Source of the DNA: Struthidea cinerea
Lineage: Eukaryota; Chordata; Aves; Passeriformes; Corcoracidae
NCBI GenBank assembly: GCA_013397865.1
Contig: VZTI01001822.1
Span: forward strand, 1-64,000
DNA: 64,000 nt
Reading direction: 5' to 3'
Shown one piece after another: positions 28,031-40,000 of this stretch. Both the position numbers and the translations under genes were made by a program. Below the pieces are notes generated by a model. It made no database searches and was not told where the DNA came from. It saw nothing but the letters and a program-made list of their open reading frames with translations. Every line of letters starts with the position of its first letter. Position 1 is the first letter of the stretch.

Positions 28031-31000
28031 ATGGCGGCCGTGCTGGAGGTGGAGGTTGGCGGCCCCGTTGAGCGTGAGGNNNNNNNNNNNNNNNNNNNNN
28101 NNNNNNNNNNNNNNNNNNNNNNNNNNNNNNNNNNNNNNNNNNNNNNNNNNNNNNNNNNNNNNNNNNNNNNNNNNNNNNNNNNNNNNNNNNNNNNNNNNNN
28201 NNNNNNNNNNNNNNNNNNNNNNNNNNNNNNNNNNNNNNNNNNNNGGGTGCCTGGAATGGGACGGCGGCGGTTCTGGGTCATTCTGAGCTTGTAGGGCTTT
28301 GGGGCAAGTAGGTGCGGGGAGTGTTAGGGCTCGGGGAGATCCTTGGTGTAGGAGGACATTGGGGGTCCCGGGGAAGGGTGGCACTGGGAGCTTCGGAGGG
28401 CCCCTGGGGCAGGGGACAGTGCGGAGCAGGAGGGCAGGGGTAGAAGCTCAGGTGTTGTTCCCGTGCTGGCTTTTAAACGTTCCTGGGGATGAAAAATTAC
28501 AAAACTGGGGAAAAAAAAAATCTGTTTGGAAAGATGGAATTGGAATCAGGGTGGGTGCGTTTGCCACAGTGTGCATGCCACTTTCCGGCACTGCTGCCCC
28601 GGGCTTTGCAGTGGCTCTTCACCGTCCCCTGTGCTTCATGCTTGGGAGTTTTTCTTCCACTTGTAGAGAACCAGGAGAACCTGGTTCCATCCTGTCTGCA
28701 CTGTGGGAGCAGCAGCACAGGGGGCATAAGTCACTCAGCTTGTACAGTCAGGTATTTTTTTGTGCTTTTCCTCAAGAATTGGTGGTGTGGCTTAAAAATT
28801 GTCAGACGCCGATGGTTGTTTTGGAGGAGATTCCTGTCAGGGCCAAGCTGTGGAGATTCCCTGGTGTATGGCTGAGCTGTGGGAGCTTGTACCTCCTCCC
28901 TGTGCCCTGTGTTGCTGCCGGAGAGTGGGTGCAGTGGGGTGATGGGAGGATTAAACCACAGATCAGTTGCTCTTGAGTTGCTATTGGCTATATTTTAAGA
29001 TACTCATTGGTGACTTTGTATGTAAAAATGTGGAAGATCCAAATCTCTGATCCTCAGAAGTGAAATTCCCATTTTTTATTCCATCAGGGGCTGACAGAGA
29101 GGGCATCATAAGGAGGCAGCAAATGAGGAGGTGTATATAGGACTGTGCTTATCCCTGTGATTCCACAAATTGTTGGTACAAAACCCATCTGCTTGTGTTG
29201 TCCTGAGGTCTTGGCAGCTCTTGGGACTGAGCAGGTTGCTGATGAGCCACTCATGGTGGGGACCTGAAAGCAGTTTAACATTCCAGTGGAATAAAGCTGA
29301 GTGTCCCGTGGCTCTGGCTGTGCCTGTAAGGAGGAAAGGTTTAATTTCCAATTATCCAAATGTTTGATCAGTTGGGACATTTCTGCTCCCTGCTCCATGT
29401 TCCTGCACTGTCTTATGAGTAGAAAAAATGCAAAATTGAGATTGCAAAATCTCTTCAGACTTTCGCTAAAGAATGTGCCTCTTCCCAACCTGCCTTGGTT
29501 GGACTTACAGTGCTGTGGAGAATTACCTTCCCCGTATTTCAGGTTATTCCTGGTAGGTGCTGGGAGACAAAGTTTGAGGTTTGGTCTATGGGAAAGGTGA
29601 GATCAGGGCTGTCAGTTGCTCTGGAGCTTTGAACTGAAATCAGCAGCTGCTTATTCTCCATCCTCAAGGCATTCTTCTTGCCTCCTTTGGAGATTTAGAG
29701 CATAAGTAGATTACAGCCAGCTCACAGTGGCATATGTGTTTGCCCAGAGATCCTCCCAGCTCCCTGGGCTGTGAGGAACGTGTGGCTCCAGCTTTGGTGG
29801 TATCCATATCAACAGCCTTTGTGTTTTCCTAGAGGGGCTTATTCCTTAACTGTCCCAGTGGTGGGGATCACAGATTTGTGGAGGCTTTGGGGCATCAGCC
29901 CCTGCAGAAAACTGGGGAGTGGCACAGGGTTCTTCCAAAGGCCGTGATACCACGTCCGAGGAGAGGATTAGACTTTAGTCCTAGATATCCAGTTTCTCCT
30001 AGTCATCACCCGGAGGAGGCTGAGGTTTTTGAGAGGATCATGAGTTACAGAGGAGACAGAGAGCAGAAGAATTATTCTTAATTACTTTTTTTTAAACAAA
30101 AAGTTTGTCTAAGAGCTGTAGTTGGTTGCACACTGGGTCCTGTGTTGGTGTGGCAGCTGGAGGGTGCTGAAACAGGAGTGGGCTGGTGCTCAACACCTGG
30201 TAGAGCTGATCTTCAGCTGTTTCAGTCACCTAATTGTTCTTGTCAAAGCCCTCTTGGTAAAGGGAGACTTAGGAGTAGAGGTTCCTTTACCTAGCTGTTG
30301 GGGTTAGAAAGAGACCCCAAACCCACAAAAGACCCAAAAACTGCATGTTAAAATAAGACAACCCCAAACTAGAAGTGGAATGAATGCTTGCTAGCAAGAG
30401 CAGGTGCTTCCTTCACCATTGCTGTGCATTTTTAGCCCCAACCCAAAACTTCTGTGTTAAGAGAGTGTGCAGGTCAAGGAGGTGTTAACTGGAAGGTCTG
30501 ATTCAGGGTGGCTGCTCTGCCAAGTCCTGTCTGACAGTCATCAGATCCCTCCCAACATCCCTTCTGTCACGTCCCGGCCCCCCCTTAATAAAGTTATTTC
30601 AGGAGCTTTGAGCTCTGGGGAATCTGGTGAAGCTCAGTCCTGGTAATTGAGAGAATCCAGGGCCATGGATCCCTGGTTGGCTTGGGAACGCAGCTCAGAA
30701 GAAGCCCTCTCTGAGCAATGCCAGCAGGATTTCCACAGGGTTTGGGGCTGAGGCGGCTTGAGTTCATTTGCTGGAAGAATTTGGAGATTCAGGGAAGATG
30801 CCAAAGGAAAGAGGCTGGTAAATGTCCCAGTCTCTAAGATGGGACCAACCCTGTGGATGGAGTGGCTGCTGGTGTGGTACAGAGAAGTGAGCTGAGCCAC
30901 TGTATAGGAATGAAAATAATTGCTGTGGTTGGAAGGTGCTTGTCAAACATCTTCATCCAGCAAGGGTCGGAGCAGAGCCTGGGAGGAGTGGGGATCTCCC

Positions 31001-34000
31001 GGGCGGGGAGGCAGCAGGAGCACCTGGGTGACTCCCAGAGCTTGCAGAGGGATTGACCTGTGCTGGAGCCAACAAGCACTCAGGGCTTCTCACCTTCTCC
31101 TGTGTGCAGTGACTAGCGAGCATTTTAAAATCTCCTTTTTTCTTGTTTATTTGGAGCAGTACTTGCTCCAAATTACATCACAGCTACTGAACTGGTGGAT
31201 CTGGACGTGGCTGCTTTAGGAACAGAGGTGCTCGGGGGAATTTGGTCGATACAAACACCCTTCTCGGTGTCAGGTTGTCATCACCTTCCCTTGGCTTCGG
31301 ATGCAAGCCAGCGAGGTCCAACAAGGATTTTCATAGCTCTAGATTTTGCATCTAAGTCCTGGAGCAGTTCTTCAGGACTTGATTGTCAAGGGCTGAATTT
31401 CTCACAGGTGTTGCTCTGGGGTGAAGCTCAGCAGATGTTCCACATCAGGCAGACAGATTGCTGCCGTGTGTTTTTCCCTGTCTCCTCACCCTGGGGTGTA
31501 ATTAGGTGCCACAGAGGAAGCGAGGCAGCTGTGCATCCTCAGCTGAGCGTGGCTGTGATCAGAGCTGCTGCCTGGGAGACACCTGTGTGCTGGTGGTGGT
31601 GACTGGGCAGGTGAGGTGACTGACTGCTGCACCAGTCTGGGGAGAGCCCTGGCATAAAGGCTGAAGCCAAGCCTGTGGCCCTGTACCCACTGGGATGAGG
31701 TGGAGCTTGCTCCTGTGTACACATCTCCAGTGTGTGCAGGAAAGAGTGATAACAGTCCCTGCTATGGCTTGTTTCCAACCTTCATCTCCGACACCTCAGC
31801 AATGCTGGAGTGTCTCCAGCACTGTGAGGATTTGTAAACTCCACATGTATGTTCCCAGCTCAGATGAACTGCTCTTGGTTTAATCTGAGTTTGTGTCTCA
31901 CCAAGAAGAGGTGATGGGAAAAGCTGCGGGATTCCCTCCCTAGTGCCGTGTGTCAGGGTGTGCTGCCCAGTCATTGAGCCCCTGTGGGGACATGACTGGT
32001 GCTGGAGGCTCCTCAGCAGTTAGGTGAAGATAGCCAGGGAAGGTTTTGCCCAGAGAAGCTGTGAACTCCCCATCCCTGGAGGTGTTCAAGGGCAGGTTGG
32101 ATGGTGCTTGGAGCAGCCTGGTCTAGTGGAGGTGTCCCCATGGCAGGAGGGTTGGAGTAAGATGTGCTTTAAGGTCTCTCCATCCCAAACCGTTCTGTGG
32201 TTCTATATAAAACTCCAAGTGAAAGCAGAAATGCAGTATTGAAGCTTCCCTTATTCCTACACTGTCCAAAAGTGAGAGTATTCACACTTTTTGTGAGTCT
32301 TACTGGAGAAGATGGGATACACATATCCATTGTCAATCCTCACTAATAACAACAGCTCCCCTTGCTCTTTCTTGGTAGCTCCTGCCTGCAATGTTTGGGA
32401 GAAATTTCCAGCTATCTCAGCAAACCAAGGCCTAAATCTTTCTTTTTCTGTGATTTTGAAATCTTTTTGGCACTGGTTTGTTACTGGTGTGTGACATACT
32501 GTCCCCTGTCCTGCAGCCTAGTGGGATTTTGGACTCCTACCACTGGTGGGAGCATTGGCTGCACTGGGATCACCACTGTGTGCCCTGAGACACCTGGCTG
32601 GGTTGTGAATATGGGATTTAAGCCAGTTCTCTGGTTCCAGTGGCATGGGATGGTGGACAGAGCCTTGGCTCCAATAAAATGTGGGAGTTTAAGTAGTGGA
32701 GGAGCAGGGGGAGTCGCTGCTCTTCCCACTCTGCCCAAGAGGTGAAGGACAACTCTGGGCTGTGCTGGCACCGTGGGCATGTTGAGGTTTGTTATTTAAA
32801 GCATCTGAATCCAGTGTTTCCCAGCAGCTGATTTCATGGGTGTTTTTTTTTCTCCCTAGGTTGATCTTTCACACTTGTCCCCAGAAGAGAGATGGAGGTG
32901 AGTGTTCTGGGAGCTGATTTGGAGCATACAGCTCAACTGAGCTCCTGCTACTGACCAGAGCTACCAGCAGCCCAGCATGTGTTCACAGTGGGGCAGGAAA
33001 GGGTCAGCATTTTTTGTTGGGGGGAAATATGAACTGTCCTAAAAGGCATTATTAATGTTTTTTTTATTTTAACTGCTGCCAAATATAGTATCACAGAATA
33101 GTTTAGGTTGGAAAAGTCCTCTGAGATCATTGAGTCCAACTGTTCCCCCATCACTGCCGAGGCCACCACTAAACCATGTTCCCGGGTGCCACATCTACAT
33201 GTCTCTTAAATCCCTCCAGGGATGGGGACTCCTACTGCCTTGAGCAGCCTGTGCCTGGGCTGGACAGCCCTTTCTGTGTAGAAATTTTCCCAATATCCAT
33301 CCTAAACCTCCCCTGGCACAACCTGAGGCCATTTTCTCTTGTCCTGTCACTTGTTACCTGGAAGAAGAGCCCAACCCCCACCTGGCTCCACCCTCCTGTC
33401 AGGGAGTTCCAGAGAGCAAGAAGATCCCCCCCAAGCTTCCTTTTGTCCAGGCTGAGTGCCCCCAGCTCCCACAGCCAACTCTTCACCAGACTTGGGCTCT
33501 TGACCCTTCTCCAGCTCTTTTGCCCTTCTCTGGACACCCTCCAGCCCTTCAATGTCTGTCTTATAGTAAGGGGCCTGAAAAATTCCTTTTTCTTCCCTTA
33601 GCCAAACCAATTTAATCCAGATGCTTATTGAAAATCACAGTGAGACTGGACCCTCAGTATTGCACCAGCACAGGCTGGGGGCCGAGTTGCTGGAGCAGCT
33701 CCACGGAGAAGGGTCTCGGGATCCTGGTGGAGAACAAAATGTCCCTGAGCCAGCAGTGCCCTGGGGGCCAAGAAGGCCAAAGGGATCCTGGGGTACATTG
33801 GGAAGAGCATTGCCAGCAGGTCAAGGGAGGTAATCCTGCTCCACGGCTCAGCCGTGGTGAGGCACCTCTGGAGTGCTGTGTCCAGTTCTGAGCTCCTCAG
33901 GACAAGAGAGACATGGAGCTCCTGGAGCAGGTCCAGCAGAGGTTACAGAGGTGATGAGAGGACTGGAGCATCTCTCTTACAAACAAAGGCTGAGGGAGCT

Positions 34001-37000
34001 GGGGGCTGTTCAGCCTCAAGAGGAGATGACTGAGAGGGGAACTCATCCATGTCTGTCAGTGACAGGGAGGGGTCAGAACACGGACCAGGCTCTGCTCGGT
34101 GGTGCCCAGCAATGGGACAAGAGGCAACAGGCAGAAACTGATGCCCAGGAAGTTCCTTCCTGGAACATGAGGAAGAACTTCTTATCTGTGCAGTGACTGA
34201 GCACTAGAACAGATTGCTCAGAAAGGGTGTGGAGTCTCCCTCACTGGAGATATTCCAGAACTATCTGGATGCAATCCTGTGCTATGTGCTCTAGGATGAT
34301 CCTGCCTGAGCAGGGAGGTTGGACCAGATGACCGACTGTGGTGCCTTCCAACCTGATTTTGTGATTCTGTATTAGTTTCTAGAGAATGACTTAAAATCAG
34401 AGAATTTGGCATATTTGCTGGGTTTGGATGTTTTTTCCTCTAACTTCTTGAACAGTATTATCACCTGGAGACCAAGACATAAGGATGTCACAGCTCTTAA
34501 TTCCACCTTGTTTTTTGGTCAAACAGCACAAGCTGGGCAAAGAAACCCCAGGTGTCTGGCAAGTATCAGTCTGGAAATCACTTGTTCCAGCATGCTCAGG
34601 GTGGAGAGAAGCAATTTGCTGGGGTTTGGGGGTTTTGCCACGTGTCAGCTGTTCCCCCCACTCTCCACCCTGACCCTTCCAGACTTTCCCTTGTTGGACA
34701 GGAGGGAGAACAGTGTTAGTGGTTCTGAAACTGGGCCGAGGGTTTGGTATTGAAAATTAGCACACACTCTGGGTCAAACGGTTGCAATGTGCTCTAGAAA
34801 GACGCTGCTTGATCAGGATGGTTGAAAGAGATGACCCCGCTGGTGGTCCCTTCTAACCTTGCCCATTCTGGGATTGTGAGTTATGTCGACTATGCACTCC
34901 ATGTTCATTAGTCCAGGTACGTCAGTGGGAGTTCTCCACCTCCTTCATGCTCAGATGGGCAAAGTGTTGTTCTTGGCTTTCACAGTGTAGAAATAAGCTG
35001 GTCCCAGAGCAGCTTTTTGTCCCTTCTCCTCTGGATTGTTCACAGCTACAATTCTTCTTAGTGTTGTTTTTCCATCTGGTTTTTCTGGCTCCCCTGAGGT
35101 GTTTGTCCCCCAGCATGCAGTCTGTGCCAGCGTGCTCTTTAGCCACCTTTTCCTGGTCATTGCAGGGTGGAGCATGTACGGATGCATGCCAAGCACCGTG
35201 GGCACGAGGCGATGCATGCCGAAATGGTCCTCATCCTCATCGCCACGCTTGTGGTGGCACAGCTCCTCCTGGTTCAGTGGAAGCAGCGGCACCCTCGCTC
35301 CTACAATGTAAGTTACCCCCACAGCCGTTCTGCCTCTGACGCTGGATGCGAGTGTTGAGCAATGCCCTCCTTTTGCTGATGAGAAAAGCATTCCTGGTTT
35401 TCCTGTTGTCTGGTGTTGTGATTCCCTTGTTTTCCCAGCATTCCCTTGTTTCTCCCAGCATGTGAGGGATTCTAGCTAGGGATGAGGATGAGTGAACCTG
35501 AAGGCCTCAGGTTTCTGTTGGAAGTGATGCCAATAACTCGGTGTGACATAGTGCTTTGACATCAGGGATGGACAAGGAGATCCTGGGGGTTGTCCTGAGG
35601 GAAGCTGCATTTTGCTGGTGCTTCCTTGGAAGCAATGGGGGCTGCTTGCTGCTTGCAGCCTGGGTTTGATGGTTTCTGCAGCACTCTGCTGAGCAGACCT
35701 GCCACTTGCTGATGCCACCAGCTTGTTTGGGTCTGTTGGTTACCTGAAGCAACTTCACTCTGACTTCCCTGTCATAATAATAGTGATCATAATATTGTAT
35801 TTAATGTTTCCAGGTAATACCTTTAGTCCTCTGTGAACTTTAAACCAAGCCTGTTTGCCTGTTTCCCTCCAGCAGCATTGTGGGAGCTCAGCTGCACAGC
35901 TGTAGATCCTTTTGGGAATAGGCTGTAGTGCAGAGGCAAGCCAAAACCTTCTTGCCTTGGGTAGTACCTGTCTGAGGTGCCTGTGGTTGCAGCGCTGGGA
36001 CCCTGGGAAGGCAAAGGTTTATGAACAGCTGCCTTACAACAACCAGCTGTGTGGATCATCTCCCATACATTTCTCTGGAGATGATTCCTCTGCGTTCTCC
36101 CGCCAGCCGTACCCTTTGCTACCAAAAATCATGTGGCTGCTGCCTCTGACTCCCTCACGAAGTCACGGAACTGTTTGGGTTGGAAAAGCCCTCTGGCATC
36201 GTTGAGTCCAACTGTTCCTCCAGCACTGCCAAGCCCTGCACTAAATCATGTCCCCAGGTGCCACATCCACACAGCTTTTAAATCCCTCCAGGGATGGTCA
36301 CTCCATCACTGCCCCAGGCAGACTGTGCCAGGGTTTCACCACCCTTTCTGGGAAGAAATTTTTCCAGTATCCAACCTTAACCTTCTCCAGCAAAACTTGA
36401 GGCCTTTTCCTAATGTCTTGTTACTTGGGAGCACAGACCAAGCCCCACTTGGCTATAACCTCTTTTCAGGTAGATGCAGAGAGCAGGAAGGTCCTCCCTG
36501 AGCTTCCTTTTCTCCAGGCTGAGCCTCCTCAGCTCCCTCAGTTGCTCTGTATCTGACTCATGCCCTCAGCTGAGCTTTGAGCTCTTCTCTAGGTGCCACA
36601 GGTCAAACCTCCCCAGGTTCCTGGTGCAATTCAGGGCCATTTGATGCAGGCAGAAGAATGGCTGTCACGACTGACAGGGTGTTTCTGATGTCTGAGGAGC
36701 AGAGAACCAGCTCCAAATGCCTTTCCTCTGTTCCTGCAGATGGTGACCCTCTTCCAGATGTGGGTAGTGCCTCTGTATTTCACTATCAAGCTGAACTGGT
36801 GGCGGTTCCTGGTGATCTGGGTGCTCTTCTCAGCAGTCACAGCTTTTGTCACCTTCCGGGCAACTCGAAAGCCTCTGGTACAGACAACACCCAGGTTTGT
36901 CATTACAAGGAGCTCTTCCCAGTTTGTCTGCCACAGATGTGTGTTAAGCTTTGCACCCTGGGAGTGTGGGAGCCCTGCACATGTGAAAGGGTGTGAAGCA

Positions 37001-40000
37001 CTTGACTGGCTGCTGGCAGCCAGCCCAATATACCTGGTACCTGCATGGGGGTTGGAAAGGTGGATTCCACGTGGGCTGGTATCCTCACCCAAGGCATTCC
37101 CAGCATGCAGCACGCTTCCTTATGGCCTTTGGAGATCATGAGGTTTCTAGTTTGGAAGTCAAGACTGTGAGCTGCCCGTGACAGGTTGAATTAGGAATGT
37201 AAAGCTCTTGCCCATGTGTAGGGATAGGTGAAGTGTCTGCAAAAACACTACAGGTGTGAAAAATAAAACTCTTGAGGTGATTGGCACACTTTCATTCAGG
37301 AACAAATGAAGTCATTAAATTCCTTGTTTTAATTCTTTCCAGGCTGGTTTATAAATGGTTTCTACTAATATACAAGATCAGCTATGCTACTGGGATTGTG
37401 GGGTACATGGCTGTCATGTTTACGCTTTTTGGTCTTAACTTATTATTCAGGTGAGTGAATCTTTTGGCTCCCACTCCTGGGGCGATGGGGTGGAACACAC
37501 TTTTGGCTATTACTCTGGAAAAACAATTTACTTGGCAATCTGGTTAATGGGGCCAAAGAGACTACTGGGGTGTCCTTTCACTCCTGGGAGGATCAGAGGT
37601 GAGGTGCTGGTACCTGAACTGGTCCAGGTTGCTGGAGAGCCCTCCTTCCAGCTCACTTGTTGGCAGCTCCCCCAGCTCTGTGGTGTCCAGGCTGGGGGCT
37701 GCAGTGGCATTTTCTCTGCTATACTGATGAAGACGTACCTGCAAGAAGCAGCCATCCAGTGGGTGGGGGCAGAGGACTCTAGCCCAATCCAGCTTCGTGG
37801 TTAGAGAGGTCCCCTACTTCTCTGAAATAATACATTCTCTGGAATATGATTAGAGTTTGATGAACCTGTTGATGGTTTTTCTGTTGTAGAATCAAACCAG
37901 AAGATGCGATGGACTTTGGCATTTCTCTCCTCTTCTATGGTCTTTACTACGGAGTGCTGGAACGGGACTTCGCTGAAATGTGTGCGGATTACATGGCCTC
38001 AACCATCGGGGTGAGTTCACGATGGACTGTCCCCCAGGCCAGAGTTGTGCCCCGTGTCAGGGGGCCTGAAATGTGTTGGTCTCAGCAACAGCTTTGGCTT
38101 CCCTCAAATGGGAATTCCCCCCTCAAGGAAGGGTCCCTGGATCTAATGTAACAAGAGTTGCTCTGAGACCCTTCCTGAAGAGTGAAGCCTCTGCAGGGTC
38201 CCGTCATCCCCAGAAGGACAAGAAGTTCCTCCCTGTGAGGGTGGTGAGACACCGGCACAGATTCCCCAGAGAAACTGTGGCTGCCCTTTCCCTGGAAGTG
38301 TTCAAGGCCAGGTTGGATGGGGTTTGGAACAACCTGGATTAGTGGAAGGTGTCCCTGCCCATGGCAGGAGGTTGGAACTGGGTGATCTTCAAGGTCCCTT
38401 CCAACCCAAGCCATTCTCTGATTCTATGGAGAAGTGGAACGATCTGTTTAGCCCTGCTAAACTGACAAGTATTTCTCTTCCTGGGCCTTTAAAATCTCTG
38501 GTGCCAATGAACACTCGCATTTCTGGGACCACACTGTACTTGCATTAACTTGTCACCTGCAGCCACCAGGGAAGGATTCACACTGTGGGCTTCCTTCCTT
38601 GTACCTGGCTACAGCTTTTGCTGTCCCTGGGGACAGAGGACGCGGTGGCCTAAAATCTGTAGCCTGCTCACCTGGTATCAAAATAACCCACTCCACTAAA
38701 AATACATGACCTAGTACACCAGTGGAGTAGGTCATGTTTCTTCTTTTCAGCAGCTGTTTAGGGTCTTGGACTTTGTGTTTCCTCCTCCTCTTCCTCCTTT
38801 CTGAGCTTTCTGCTGCTGCTCCTTGAGGTTCTGCTCCAGCCCCTTTCCTGCCACACAAGGACACCTTGGCACAGCTTGGGTCTCTCTTAGATCCCCAGGG
38901 CTCTTGTTGGATGCTCAGAGCAAATCTGTGCCAGGGCTCTGTCAGAGGCATGTTTTGCTGATCATACTAAACCAGGAGGAGCTGTGGCCTCCTTGGAGAG
39001 AGAGTTGGACAGATGAGAGCTGAGCAAGCACCAGCTGTGTGAAATTTAACAGGGGCAAGTGCCAGATTCTCCACCTGGGTTGGTGTAATCCTGGTTATAG
39101 GTACAAATAAAGGAACAAGAATCCGAAGAGAGTCCTGTGAAAAGGGGGGTTTGGGTTGACAGCAAGTTGAATATGAGTCAGTATTGTGTCCTGGCAGCTA
39201 AAAGGGGCCAACTGTGTCCTGGGGTGCATCAGGCACAGCATCACTGTTTGGCCAGGGGAGGTGGTTGTCCAGCAGTAAGACATGAGGAAATGGAGTACAG
39301 CTGCATCAGGGGAAGTGCAGGTTGGACATGGGGTAAAGGTTCTTTACCCAGAGGGAACAGGCTCCCGAGGCACATGATCATGTCACCAAGTCTGCCAGAG
39401 TTCAAGGAGTCTTAGTCATATGGTTTAGTTTTAGATAGTGCAGTGGAGCAGGGAGTTTGACTCAGTGATCCTGAGGGGTCCCCTGGAGCTGGAGTGTGTG
39501 GGACCAAAGTGTGTGGGACCTGGTTTTGTGCCTGCACTCTCCGTCTTGTGTCAGGCCTGTGCTGAGCCATCAGGCTTGGAAATGGAGGGGGGTGGCTGCT
39601 CTGCGCTTTGCTGAATGAGTGTCAGGGACCTGCAGGGCCAGAGGTGGGGGCTGTATCTGACTGGCAGCCCAAGGTTGTCATTTTGGGTCAAAGCTGTGAC
39701 CTCCAGCTTGTCCTGCTCTCTCCCCCAGTCTCTGCCCTGGGTGCACAGCCCTGGCAGGCAGCTGAAAACCCAGCTGGCTGTCGGGGAGCAAAGAGGGGTG
39801 GCCCCTCAACATGGGGAGGGGGTGCATGGGGCTGGGGTGTGATGGGCCACTGCATCACTGAGCAGCTGTCCTGTTGTAGTTGTTTCCTGCAGCCGGACCT
39901 GTAACAAGGTTTTTAAGCCCCAAAGGCCAAGGCTGGACTCCTGGGGCCCTGACCCCAGCCCTCCTTAGAGCTTAGCTGTGCCACTGCGGGCGCGGGACAC

